A program made the position numbers and the translations under genes. DNA of 12,056 nucleotides from the NCBI GenBank assembly GCA_013154385.1, contig JAADCO010000035.1, forward strand, positions 1-12,056. The letters run 5' to 3'. Below the pieces are notes generated by a model that made no database searches, was not told the DNA's origin, and saw only the letters and a program-made list of their open reading frames with translations. Shown piece by piece: positions 1-7,424 of this stretch (positions are counted from its first letter, which is position 1; every line of letters begins with the position of its first letter). This stretch comes from Thermodesulfobacteriota bacterium (GTDB taxonomy: Bacteria; Desulfobacterota; Thermodesulfobacteria; Thermodesulfobacteriales; Thermodesulfatatoraceae).

Positions 1-255
1 GTGCTTTTCAAGAGCGAGGAACCCAAGGACATCGGAGCGGTGGCCGACTTTTTGCGGGCGCTGGCGGATCGTCTCACCAAAGGGGAGGTGGTCCTCAAAA
101 AGGGCACCGAAGAGATCAAGCTCAACATTCCTCCCAACGTGATCCTCGAAATAAAGGCCGAAGAAAAGGTCAAGCCCAGCAAGACCAAGTGGAGCCTGGA
201 AATCGAGATCGAATGGGGAGAGGGCAGCGCCGAAGGCCCGGTTAGTCTCGGCTAG
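1..255 (+). CDS. amphi-Trp domain protein (5' end probably outside window)
   Basis: Small acidic protein, 84 residues visible. The pattern LFKSEEPKD, then a helix (about 12-26, VADFLRALADRL), then G-E-V-x-L-K-K-G (28-35) and a beta-rich C-terminus with Trp64 and Trp72 in an alternating charged/hydrophobic strand (SLEIEIEW), matches the amphi-Trp domain family, whose biochemical role is not established. The visible reading starts with GTG at base 1. Family members usually have a few residues before V/L-F-x-S-E-E, so this GTG probably encodes an internal Val and the real start lies upstream. The gene converges on the MBL-fold gene, and the two TAG stops overlap on the palindrome CTAG at 252-255. 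The family call is from remembered pattern only. Confidence 0.75.
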   Translation: MLFKSEEPKDIGAVADFLRALADRLTKGEVVLKKGTEEIKLNIPPNVILEIKAEEKVKPSKTKWSLEIEIEWGEGSAEGPVSLG

Positions 256-1013
256 AGCGTCAGGGTCATGAAATCTTCGGCGATGATGATCTCCCCGTCG
301 TAGTAGCGCCGGCAGGGCGTGATGAGGTCCGCCTCATCGCAAGGCGGGTAGAGATGGGAGAGCACGAGCCGCTTTACCCGCGCCTCGCCGGCGATGCGTC
401 CGGCTAGCGAAGGGGTGAGATGCCCGCTCACCTTTCGACCTTCCGGGGCTGAACATTCGATGATGAGGAGATCGGCTTCCTCGGCGAGCTCTACCAGGTT
501 GGGGGTGTAGTCCGTATCTCCGGAATAGACCAGGCTCTTTCCCTGGTGCTCCAGCCGATAGGCCAGGCTTTCCGGGTTGTGCACCACGGGCGCGCTGCGT
601 ATCTCCAGCGGGGGTTCGAGGAAGGCGCTCGGATACTGCGTCGAGAGCTCGAGGACCTTCATCATCCCGGTGGGCGGCTCCACCCAGTGGCCAAAGGCCT
701 GCTTGAGCGCCTGGTGAAAGTTGTGGAACCCTTCTCCGGCAAAGATCTTGAACGGTTCCCGGCGCTGATAGCCCAGCTGATAGCGCGTGGCGAAGAGAAA
801 GGGAATGAGATCCGTGACGTGGTCCGGATGAAAGTGGGAGAGGAAGATGAAGTCTATCTCCGAAATGGAGACTTCCACCTGCAGGAGGCGGACGATGGTG
901 CCCGGACCAAAGTCGAGAAGGATCTTCTCCTGCGCGGTTTCGACGAGATACCCCGGAGCTCCGCGCTCGCGCCGGGGCCAGCCTGTTCCCGAACCCAAGA
1001 TGGTCACTTTCAT
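252..1013 (-). CDS. MBL-fold metallo-hydrolase, RNase Z-like
   Basis: Cytosolic metallo-beta-lactamase-fold hydrolase of 253 residues. The N-terminus MKVTILGSGTGWP is typical of the RNase Z/phosphodiesterase branch. The binuclear metal set is complete: H60-x-H62-x-D64-H65 in SHFHPDH, H145 in VVHN, D166 in YSGDTDYTP, H198 in GHLTP and H220 in LSHLYP. Length is near that of compact RNase Z relatives, but a true tRNA 3'-endonuclease cannot be separated from other phosphodiesterases by eye, so no symbol is given. The ATG at 1013 overlaps the TGA of the upstream TPR gene by 4 nt (ATGA), with GAGGGA a few bases before it, so translation is probably coupled. It is the last gene of the selA-TPR-MBL block and ends convergently with the amphi-Trp gene, sharing CTAG. 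Confidence 0.85.
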   Translation of the reverse strand: MKVTILGSGTGWPRRERGAPGYLVETAQEKILLDFGPGTIVRLLQVEVSISEIDFIFLSHFHPDHVTDLIPFLFATRYQLGYQRREPFKIFAGEGFHNFHQALKQAFGHWVEPPTGMMKVLELSTQYPSAFLEPPLEIRSAPVVHNPESLAYRLEHQGKSLVYSGDTDYTPNLVELAEEADLLIIECSAPEGRKVSGHLTPSLAGRIAGEARVKRLVLSHLYPPCDEADLITPCRRYYDGEIIIAEDFMTLTL

Positions 1014-2548
1014 GTCGTTCCCTCGACGAGAATTTTGAGGTCCTGGGCGAGCTCTCCCAGTTCGCCCTCGGCGTCTTCTATCTCCGGCAACACGGCCTCC
1101 GCCAGAGAATATTCTCCTTTGAGCTGGATGAAAAGCAGGGCGAGATGCGCGAGGGCCAGGCGGTGTTGCGGGGCGAGGTCAAGCGTCTTCTTGAAGAGCC
1201 CGAGGGCCTTTTCGAGGTTTCCCGTTTCGTAGTGGGCCTTCGCCAGGAGATAGTATCCCTCGGCGCCCAGGTCTTTTCCTTCGAGAATCTCGATGATCTC
1301 CGACCAGAGCCCTTCTTTGGCCAGCCTCTTGGCCAGGGCCTCGGCGTAGAGCGGCTCCGCGGGGGCCAGTTTGTAGGCGCGGCGGAAGTGGGAGAGGGCC
1401 TCGGCCTTTCCTTCCTCTTCCAGGAAGAGGGCGAGGTTGTAGTGGAGAAGGGGATCGTTCGGGTCTTCCTGCGTGGCCTGGGTGAGGAAGAAGCGCGCGG
1501 CCTGGCGGTCTCCGAGCTGGATCATCACCAGGGCCAGGCTGTTCAAAAGGTCCACGGGCTGGGCGGTGCCGTCGAGGGCGAAGAAGTAAGCCCGCTTGGC
1601 CGCTCCCAGGTCGCCCAGGTCGAAGTATACGTCCCCCAGGGCGTGGAGGCTGTAGGGCTCGAAGAAAACGGTCCTTTCCTCCGCGAGGCGGCGGGCGTGT
1701 TCAAAGGCCGCCCACACCGCCACCAGGGCGCATTCCCCGTGCCGGCCCTCGATGAGACCGGCCCGCAGATGGAGGTCCGTGAGCAGTTCGGCGGCTTCCT
1801 GCGGCTGCATTTCCAGGGCAAAGAAGGCCCTTTCCTCGGTGAGGAAGAGATGGGTCTTGGCCTTGTTCCGGAGGCAATGGAGGGAAGGGGCAGGCCCCTC
1901 GGCGAGCACCAGGGTGTGCCCCTTGCGGTTGAGGGCCCGCAAAGTCTTTAGGACCGTGAGCACGTCTTCGGAAAGACCGAGCTCGGCCAGGTAACGTGCG
2001 GCCTTGCCGGACAACCAACTGAAGCCGAAGAGTTCCGCCAGCTCGAGGAGGGAGACGCTTTCCTCCACCTCTTCCGGGCTTTCGAGCCTGATGGAGGCGG
2101 AAACGAAGGTCTCGCCTCCGCGCCAGAGTTTGAGGAGGTAGTCCTTGCCCCCGTCGGGTAGGAAAAAGGTCTTCGGGGCCAAGCGGAAGGCCCTTTCCGG
2201 AAAGGGCGGGGAGGACAACCGGAGGAGGAGGCCCGAAAGTGGGCCCTTCTCAAGCATCTTCGTAAGGAGCCCGACGCCGGGATAGCCCGCAAGGGTCTTC
2301 TCCCTTAAGAGCCGGTCGAAGATTTCCTGCGCGAGCGCCCGGACCGCAACGCTCCAGCGGGAGATCTCCTCCTGGCTCAGGTCGCCGTCTTCGATGCGGA
2401 TGCCGGCTACGGGCTCACCGTTTTGGCAAAGCGGGAGAGCATCTTCCCTTTCCGTGGTCACCCGCACTCTCACCGGAAGGAGAGGGGTGAGACTCTCCTC
2501 GAGCAGGGGCAAGAGACATTCGAGGGCCAAGGGATCTAGTCTTGACAA
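1010..2548 (-). CDS. TPR-repeat protein with unrecognised N-terminal domain, in selA operon
   Basis: A 512-residue protein with no signal peptide or obvious membrane span, so probably cytosolic. The C-terminal part (about 295-480) carries tetratricopeptide repeats: 297-330 (LHALGDVYFDLGDLGAAKRAY), 331-365, 366-397 (YNLALFLEEEGKAEALSHFRRA), a degenerate one near 398-428, and 429-462 (YYLLAKAHYETGNLEKALGLF). TPRs normally mediate protein-protein contacts. Residues 1-290 are mixed alpha/beta, rich in Leu and Glu, and match no family I can name. The start is TTG at 2548, inside the end of selA (13-nt overlap), with GGGGAAGGA just upstream. No in-frame ATG occurs before Met98, which would lose conserved-looking sequence. 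It lies between selA and the MBL gene, with ATGA coupling to the latter. Function is unknown; a link to selenium metabolism is suggested only by position. Confidence 0.7.
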   Translation of the reverse strand: MSRLDPLALECLLPLLEESLTPLLPVRVRVTTEREDALPLCQNGEPVAGIRIEDGDLSQEEISRWSVAVRALAQEIFDRLLREKTLAGYPGVGLLTKMLEKGPLSGLLLRLSSPPFPERAFRLAPKTFFLPDGGKDYLLKLWRGGETFVSASIRLESPEEVEESVSLLELAELFGFSWLSGKAARYLAELGLSEDVLTVLKTLRALNRKGHTLVLAEGPAPSLHCLRNKAKTHLFLTEERAFFALEMQPQEAAELLTDLHLRAGLIEGRHGECALVAVWAAFEHARRLAEERTVFFEPYSLHALGDVYFDLGDLGAAKRAYFFALDGTAQPVDLLNSLALVMIQLGDRQAARFFLTQATQEDPNDPLLHYNLALFLEEEGKAEALSHFRRAYKLAPAEPLYAEALAKRLAKEGLWSEIIEILEGKDLGAEGYYLLAKAHYETGNLEKALGLFKKTLDLAPQHRLALAHLALLFIQLKGEYSLAEAVLPEIEDAEGELGELAQDLKILVEGTT

Positions 2549-3933
2549 GATCCTTCCCCGAAAATCTTTTTGATGGCCTTTTCTACGAGAGGAATCTCGT
2601 CGGGGAGAACGGTGCGCATGTCAAGGAGGAGCTTCTCTTCCTCGATGCGGGCGATGACCGGGGGATCGCCCGCGCGGAGCTTGCGTTCGAGCTCCGCGGC
2701 GGAAAACCTGGGGCTGGTGAGGGTTACGGCGTAAGATTTGGGGCTGGCCAGGGGGAGGGCCCCTCCGCCGACGCGCGAGACCGTTTCCCGAATGCTCACC
2801 GAGAGATCGGGGACACCGCGCAGGCGCCGCTTGAGGGCCCGGGCCTTCTTCCGGATCTCTTCCGGCGGCATGGTGATGAGGTGAAGGGTGGGGATCTTCT
2901 TGAGGGCTTCTTCCTCGTCCCGATAGAGGCGGAGCACCGCCTCGAGGGCCGCAAGGGTGAGCTTGTCAATGCGCACGGCGCGGTTCATGGGATTCTTCTT
3001 GATCTGGTCCACGAGGTCCTTCTGGCCGAGGATGAGACCCGCCTGCGGACCGCCAAGGAGCTTGTCTCCCGAGAAGGTGACCACCGAAACCCCCGAGGCG
3101 AGCACCTCCTGGACGGTGGGCTCCTTGATGAGGCCGAAGCGGGAAAAGTCTACGAAGCAGCCGCTTCCGAGATCCTCCACCACCGGAAGGCCGTATTTTT
3201 TGCCGAGCTCGACCAGCTCCGCGCCGGAGACCTCCTTGGTGAAGCCCACGATGGCGAAGTTGCTCTTGTGGACCTTCATGAGGAGGGCGGTGTTTTCGTT
3301 GATGGCCGCCTCGTAGTCGCGCAGATGGGTCCGGTTGGTGGCCCCCACTTCCCGCAATATGGCCCCGGAGCGGGCCATGACGTCGGGGATGCGGAAGGAG
3401 CCCCCGATTTCCACCAGTTCCCCGCGGGAGACGATGACCTCGCGCCCCAGAGCCAGGGTGTTCAGGGTGAGGAGCACCGCGGCGGCGTTGTTGTTCACCA
3501 CTAAGGCGGACTCGGCCCCGGTGAGCTCGCAGAGGATGCCCTCCACGTGGCTGTAACGGCTGCCGCGCTTTCCCGTGCGCAGGTCGAACTCAAGGTTCGA
3601 ATAGCGCACGGCCACGGCCTCTATGGCTTCGACGGCTTCCTCGGGAAGGAGGGAGCGGCCCAGGTTGGTGTGGACGACCACGCCCGTGGCGTTTATCACC
3701 GGCCTCAAGCTCGGCGAAAGGCGCTTCTCGAGCTCCTCTTCCGCCTGCCGGAGGACCTCGCCGGCGGAAAGGGATTTTCTCCTTCCGGAGAGGATCTCCT
3801 CGCGGACCAGGTTGGTGACCTCCCGGGCCACGAGCACCAGGAGCCTTTCCGGGGAAGAGGGAAACTTTTGGCGCAACGAGGAGACGAGCTCGTGGACGGC
3901 GGGAATGGCCCTAAAGAGAGACTCCTTTTCCAT
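2536..3933 (-). CDS. selA: L-seryl-tRNA(Sec) selenium transferase SelA
   Basis: PLP enzyme that converts Ser-tRNA(Sec) to Sec-tRNA(Sec) using selenophosphate, the bacterial route to selenocysteine. The protein is 465 residues from the ATG at 3933, the usual size for the family (about 460). Visible signatures include RPVINATGVVVHTNLGRS (77-94), the NLEFDLRTGKRGSR segment (113-126), VVNNNAAAV (145-153), the PLP-binding lysine K291 in SGDKLLGGPQAG, and a C-terminus ending in a DMRTVLPDE segment. An in-frame TTG lies three codons upstream at 3942, giving MGRMEK. The ATG is preferred because it is the better codon and has GGGA just before it. The gene heads a minus-strand block with the TPR and MBL genes. 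selB, selC and selD are not in the window, although SelA implies that they exist elsewhere. Identification is secure; the exact start is less so. Confidence 0.96.
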   Translation of the reverse strand: MEKESLFRAIPAVHELVSSLRQKFPSSPERLLVLVAREVTNLVREEILSGRRKSLSAGEVLRQAEEELEKRLSPSLRPVINATGVVVHTNLGRSLLPEEAVEAIEAVAVRYSNLEFDLRTGKRGSRYSHVEGILCELTGAESALVVNNNAAAVLLTLNTLALGREVIVSRGELVEIGGSFRIPDVMARSGAILREVGATNRTHLRDYEAAINENTALLMKVHKSNFAIVGFTKEVSGAELVELGKKYGLPVVEDLGSGCFVDFSRFGLIKEPTVQEVLASGVSVVTFSGDKLLGGPQAGLILGQKDLVDQIKKNPMNRAVRIDKLTLAALEAVLRLYRDEEEALKKIPTLHLITMPPEEIRKKARALKRRLRGVPDLSVSIRETVSRVGGGALPLASPKSYAVTLTSPRFSAAELERKLRAGDPPVIARIEEEKLLLDMRTVLPDEIPLVEKAIKKIFGEGSCQD

Positions 3934-3978
3934 ACGTCCCAAGCTTATGCCGGAGGAGTACGGCTGTAAAGATTTTAA

Positions 3979-4008
3979 GGTTCTCTCTTTCGGGAACCGA
4001 TAGGGAAC
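3979..4008. promoter_or_regulatory. hairpin and GGGAAC direct repeat in the selA/GGDEF divergent spacer
   Basis: The 104-bp spacer between the divergent selA and diguanylate cyclase starts contains an inverted repeat, GGTTCTC (3979-3985) against GGGAACC (3992-3998) around a 6-nt loop (7 pairs, one G.T). GGGAAC then repeats at 4003-4008, 11 bp after the copy at 3992-3997, about one helical turn. This could be an operator or a leader hairpin for either gene. No convincing -35/-10 pair was found in either direction, so the role is inferred and weak. Confidence 0.25.
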
Positions 4009-4037
4009 TTGAACTTTCCACCCCTTTCGAGACGTTC

Positions 4038-5981
4038 ATGGAATGTAAGCTTTGGCCGAAAATCAAAAAGCTCTTCTCCAGAAGAGAAAAGAACGGCGCC
4101 CCCTGGTTCGAGGAAGAGTCCAGAGGAGCGCTTCTTTTCAGCATCTACAACTGCTTTCTCGACAAGATCTTCAGCGTCAGCCTCTTCATCAAGATCGGCG
4201 TCATAATCCTTCTCTGTTTCCTGGGCTACACTTCCATGACCAGTTACTTCGTCGTCCAGTTGGAGAGGATCAAGGGCGCCATCTCGGAGCTGGACACCGT
4301 CTATCTGCCGGAATACAAGGCCGGCCACATCCTCTTGAGACAGCTCGAAAACATAGATTACCTCCTCTCCGGCACGAACTATCTGCAGGATGAGAAATGG
4401 TTCGAAGAGGCCCGAAACAAGCTGCTGGATCACATCAGGCAGGCCAACAAGATCATCGCCAGCATGATCCACGGGGGCCGCGTCCAGGATGTCTCCCGCG
4501 ACATCCTCATTGATGAGTTCGTCGTTCGGCCGGTAAAAAGCGAGGAGCTCCTAAGCATCCTCAAGGAGATCAGGAAAGACTTTGCCAACATAGAGGAGAA
4601 GGTGGCCTCCCTCGGGCCGGAGCAGTTCGCCCAGGAAAAGCAGGCCCTCCTCGAAAAGATCCGCAAGATAGAGAAACGAATCTCCCGCTTCATCCAGGTG
4701 GCCCTGGGCAAGCACCTGGTCCAGACGCAGAACATAGAAAGGATCATCCGCCGCGGCGAGATCTCCGGCACCACGGTGACCCTCTTCCTCGTCTCCATTC
4801 TCCTGGCCTCCGGCGTCCTCTTCGTTTACACCGTGCTCAAGCCCATCAAGGAGATCACGGTTCGCATAAGGCAGTTGGCCGAGGGGGAGGAGCAGTGTCA
4901 GGAGACCCTCCTTGACATTCGCTCAAGGGACGAGATAGGGATGCTCGCCCACGAGTTCAACCGCCTCATCAAGCAGATCAACGAGTTCAACCTCTTCAAG
5001 AAGATCATCGAGGAAGACGAGACCGTTGAGGACATCTATCAGAGGCTCGCCCACGTCTTCAAGAACCGCCTGGGGCTCAAGACCTTTGCCATCTTCCAGA
5101 TCACCAACAGCGAAAACAAGATGAAGCCCGTCTATCTCTGCCCGCCGGATCTCGAGTTCAACCGGGAAAAGCTCGGAGACGCCAATCGCTGTCGCGCCAA
5201 GCGCACGGGCCACGTCATCTCCTCCCTGGAGTATCCGGGCATCTGCCGGCTCTTCCTCCACAAGGACGAGGTGGACCACGTCTGCATCCCCATGGTGGTG
5301 GGGGGCCGCACCGTGGGGGTCGTCCAGTTCATCCTCCCGCGGACCAAGGAGAGCCGGGAGCTTCACCGCTACGACTGGGCCCTCCGGCAGGCCAAGGTCT
5401 ACATCAGGGAGGCCATCCCGGTGATCGAGGCCAAGCGGTTCGCCCAGTCCATGAGGGAGATGGCCCTCAAGGACCCGCTCACCGGTCTCTACAACCGTCG
5501 CTTCCTCGAGACTTACATAGACACCCTGGTGGCGGGCATCCTCCGGCGCGGCACGGCCCTGGGAGTCCTCATGTGCGACCTCGACTTTTTCAAACAGGTA
5601 AACGACACCTACGGACACGAGGTGGGCGACGAGGTGCTCAAGAACACGGCCCAGATCCTCAAGAGCAACATCCGCACCTCCGATCTGGCCATCCGTTTCG
5701 GGGGCGAGGAGTTCCTCATCCTCCTTTCCGACGTCCGTGCCGGCGAGGCCGTGAAAGTGGCGGAAAAGCTGAGGCAGCTCGTGGAGAGGGCCAAGTTCAA
5801 GGTGCCCGGCGGGCAGATCCAGAAGACCATCTCCATCGGCGTGAGCGAGTTTCCCATAGATTCCGAGGGCATCTGGGAAGTGATCAAGTACGCCGATGTG
5901 GCCCTTTACAAGGCCAAGGAAATGGGGCGCAATCGCGTGGTGCGCTTCACTCCGGAGATGTGGAACAAGGAAGCCTACTGA
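4038..5981 (+). CDS. membrane diguanylate cyclase: sensor-HAMP-GAF-GGDEF
   Basis: Predicted inner-membrane sensor enzyme of 647 residues that makes cyclic di-GMP from two GTP. Order of parts: cytoplasmic N-terminus; TM1 about 49-73; an extracytoplasmic helical sensor region about 74-244; TM2 about 245-267; HAMP linker about 267-316 (VLKPIKEI ... DEIGMLAHEFN); a GAF-like domain about 325-465; and a GGDEF domain about 477-637. The GGDEF core is intact: DPLTGLYNRR (479-488), DLDFFKQVND (514-523) and active-site GGEEF (555-559). An RxxD motif (R546-T-S-D549) five residues before it is the standard inhibitory I-site, so product feedback is expected. The GAF-like part has four cysteines (368, 385, 403, 416). 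The ATG at 4038 has only a weak SD. The stop codon lies inside a terminator hairpin. The sensed signal is unknown. Confidence 0.9.
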   Translation: MECKLWPKIKKLFSRREKNGAPWFEEESRGALLFSIYNCFLDKIFSVSLFIKIGVIILLCFLGYTSMTSYFVVQLERIKGAISELDTVYLPEYKAGHILLRQLENIDYLLSGTNYLQDEKWFEEARNKLLDHIRQANKIIASMIHGGRVQDVSRDILIDEFVVRPVKSEELLSILKEIRKDFANIEEKVASLGPEQFAQEKQALLEKIRKIEKRISRFIQVALGKHLVQTQNIERIIRRGEISGTTVTLFLVSILLASGVLFVYTVLKPIKEITVRIRQLAEGEEQCQETLLDIRSRDEIGMLAHEFNRLIKQINEFNLFKKIIEEDETVEDIYQRLAHVFKNRLGLKTFAIFQITNSENKMKPVYLCPPDLEFNREKLGDANRCRAKRTGHVISSLEYPGICRLFLHKDEVDHVCIPMVVGGRTVGVVQFILPRTKESRELHRYDWALRQAKVYIREAIPVIEAKRFAQSMREMALKDPLTGLYNRRFLETYIDTLVAGILRRGTALGVLMCDLDFFKQVNDTYGHEVGDEVLKNTAQILKSNIRTSDLAIRFGGEEFLILLSDVRAGEAVKVAEKLRQLVERAKFKVPGGQIQKTISIGVSEFPIDSEGIWEVIKYADVALYKAKEMGRNRVVRFTPEMWNKEAY

Positions 5982-5997
5982 GGCTCCTTACATTTTT
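5967..5997 (+). terminator. intrinsic terminator overlapping the end of the diguanylate cyclase gene
   Basis: AAGGAAGCCT (5967-5976) pairs with AGGCTCCTT (5981-5989) around an ACTG loop, giving nine pairs with one bulged A, and is followed by TTTTT at 5993-5997. The TGA stop (5979-5981) lies at the loop and base of the 3' arm, so the hairpin is partly coding. It separates this gene from the amt unit. Confidence 0.6.
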
Positions 5998-6077
5998 GAA
6001 AACTCTTTCTGGAAATTTTTGACATCTTTGTAATCATCCTTCCGGCTTTTCGATCCCTTCATCACGCGTCTTCCACA

Positions 6078-6100
6078 AAACCGTTGATGGTCAAGGGTTT
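6078..6100. promoter_or_regulatory. 23-bp dyad upstream of the amt sigma-54 promoter (candidate activator site)
   Basis: A two-part inverted repeat centred at 6089. Outer arms are AAACC (6078-6082) and GGTTT (6096-6100); inner arms are TTGA (6084-6087) and TCAA (6091-6094). One unmatched base separates inner from outer arms on each side, and the centre is TGG. Eighteen of 23 positions are symmetric. The centre lies about 56 bp before the predicted start site, a plausible place for an enhancer-binding protein of the NtrC type, although it does not resemble the enteric TGCACC-N5-GGTGCA site. It lies after the upstream gene's terminator, which favours a DNA site over an mRNA hairpin. Confidence 0.45.
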
Positions 6101-6118
6101 CGTCTTCCCGGTCGTTTG

Positions 6119-6134
6119 TGGCACTTAAGTTGCT
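6119..6134 (+). promoter_or_regulatory. sigma-54 (RpoN) promoter of amt
   Basis: TGGCAC (6119-6124), five bases (6125-6129), then TTGCT (6130-6134) matches the RpoN consensus TGGCAC-N5-TTGCW exactly. The invariant GG (6120-6121) and GC (6132-6133) are ten bases apart, as required. The predicted start of transcription is near 6145, leaving a leader of about 24 nt before the amt ATG with the SD inside it. Sigma-54 control of ammonium transporters under nitrogen limitation is well established, so site and gene fit each other. Confidence 0.88.
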
Positions 6135-6155
6135 TTTCTTAACGGGCAAAAAATT

Positions 6156-6161
6156 AGGAGG
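6156..6161 (+). promoter_or_regulatory. strong ribosome binding site fixing the amt start
   Basis: AGGAGG, seven bases before the ATG at 6169. It excludes the longer in-frame reading that begins at TTG/GTG codons upstream, which would overlap the sigma-54 promoter. Confidence 0.85.
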
Positions 6162-6168
6162 TTTGTGT

Positions 6169-7380
6169 ATGAACTTTGCTGACGTGGCCTTTATGCTCGT
6201 GGCAACCGCTATGGTCATGCTCATGACACCGGGTTTGGCCCTTTTCTACGGCGGTTTGGTGCGCTCGAAGAACGTGCTGGCGACCATCATGCAGAGTTTC
6301 ATGTGCCTCGGTCTGGTGAGTCTCCTCTGGTTCCTCTACGCCTACAGCCTGGCCTTTGGCCCTGATCATCACGGGATCATCGGCGGGCTTTCCTATCTTT
6401 TTCTGAAAGGTGTGGGGCTCGATCCCGGACCGGCGGACAACATTCCCCATCTTCTCTTCTGCGCCTTTCAGCTCATGTTTGCCGTGATCACTCCGGCGCT
6501 CATCACCGGAGCCTTTGCCGAGAGGATGCGGTTTTCGGCCTATTTGATCTTCACGGCGCTCTGGCTCACCTTCGTTTACGCGCCCCTTTGTCACTGGGTG
6601 TGGGGCGGTGGCTGGATCGGGAACCTCGGAGCCCTTGATTTCGCCGGCGGCACGGTCATCCACATCGCCTCCGGTGCCTCGGCCCTGGCGGCGGCCCTGG
6701 TCATCGGCCCCCGCGTCAACTGGCGCCGGGAACCCATCCATCCGCACAACCTCCCTCTCACCGTGCTCGGCGCCGGTCTCCTCTGGTTCGGCTGGTTCGG
6801 TTTCAACGCTGGTTCGGCTCTTGCGGCTGACGGCATCGCCGTCCTGGCCTTCATGAACACCCATCTGGCCGCGGGGCTTGCCGCTCTCTCCTGGGCCTTT
6901 GCCGAGTGGATCTATCAGGGTAAGCCCACCACCCTGGGTGCGGTCTCCGGAGCCGTGGCCGGCCTGGTGGCCATCACCCCCGCCGCGGGTTTCGTGCCCG
7001 TGTGGGCGAGCATCGTCATCGGGGCGCTCGCCGGCATCATCTGCTATCTCGCGGTGATCATGAAGACCAGGCTGGGTTACGACGACGCCCTCGACGTGGT
7101 GGGCGTGCACGGGATCGGCGGTCTCTTCGGCGCTCTGGCCACGGGAGTCTTTGCCTCCACCGCCGCCAATCCCGGCGGGGCCAACGGGCTCCTTTTCGGC
7201 AACGCCAAGCAGTTCCTCATTCAGGCCATCGGCGCCGGGGCCGCGATAGTTTACTGCTTCGTGCTCTCGCTGATCCTCCTGAAGATCGTGGACGCCCTGG
7301 TTGGTCTGCGGGTGAGCCGGGAAGAGGAGATCCAGGGGCTCGATCTCAGCGAGCATGGAGAAACGGGCTATTCTCTCTAA
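6169..7380 (+). CDS. amtB: ammonium transporter (Amt/AmtB family)
   Basis: Inner-membrane ammonium channel, 403 residues from the ATG at 6169, with the hydrophobic profile of the 11-helix Amt fold. The early signature TPGLALFYGGLVRSKN (20-35) is present, as are the counterparts of key E. coli residues: periplasmic gate Phe in LMFAVIT (F104), W145 in HWVWGGG, D157 in DFAGG, the twin pore histidines H165 (VIHIASG) and H314 (VGVHGIGG), and F212 and S216 in GFNAGS. The cytoplasmic tail ends GLDLSEHGETGY, the conserved segment through which PII (GlnK) proteins act. It has no signal peptide and starts directly with helix 1. It sits alone behind a consensus sigma-54 promoter; no glnK follows, which is unusual for bacterial amtB loci. 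The family is certain; the symbol follows the family name. Confidence 0.96.
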   Translation: MNFADVAFMLVATAMVMLMTPGLALFYGGLVRSKNVLATIMQSFMCLGLVSLLWFLYAYSLAFGPDHHGIIGGLSYLFLKGVGLDPGPADNIPHLLFCAFQLMFAVITPALITGAFAERMRFSAYLIFTALWLTFVYAPLCHWVWGGGWIGNLGALDFAGGTVIHIASGASALAAALVIGPRVNWRREPIHPHNLPLTVLGAGLLWFGWFGFNAGSALAADGIAVLAFMNTHLAAGLAALSWAFAEWIYQGKPTTLGAVSGAVAGLVAITPAAGFVPVWASIVIGALAGIICYLAVIMKTRLGYDDALDVVGVHGIGGLFGALATGVFASTAANPGGANGLLFGNAKQFLIQAIGAGAAIVYCFVLSLILLKIVDALVGLRVSREEEIQGLDLSEHGETGYSL

Positions 7381-7424
7381 CATTCACGTCATAAATCATT
7401 GACAAAATTGTACCAAAATCTTGA

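Noticed and set aside
2542..3504. 320-codon plus-strand open frame opposite selA
   Set aside because: It lies wholly within a clear SelA coding region and its translation is compositionally biased.
3940..3942. TTG at 3942 as the selA start
   Set aside because: It would add only MGR before a better ATG, and GGGA is positioned to serve the ATG at 3933. Not excluded, but less likely.
5979..6000. UGA inside a hairpin at the end of the diguanylate cyclase, considered as a selenocysteine codon
   Set aside because: Only five sense codons follow before another TGA, and the GGDEF domain is complete before the UGA.
6154..7383. 409-codon open frame antisense to the whole amt gene
   Set aside because: It mirrors a certain Amt coding region with GC-rich third positions, its translation is low-complexity (His/Gly/Glu/Arg-rich, no domain), and it lacks its own SD. 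Shadow frame.
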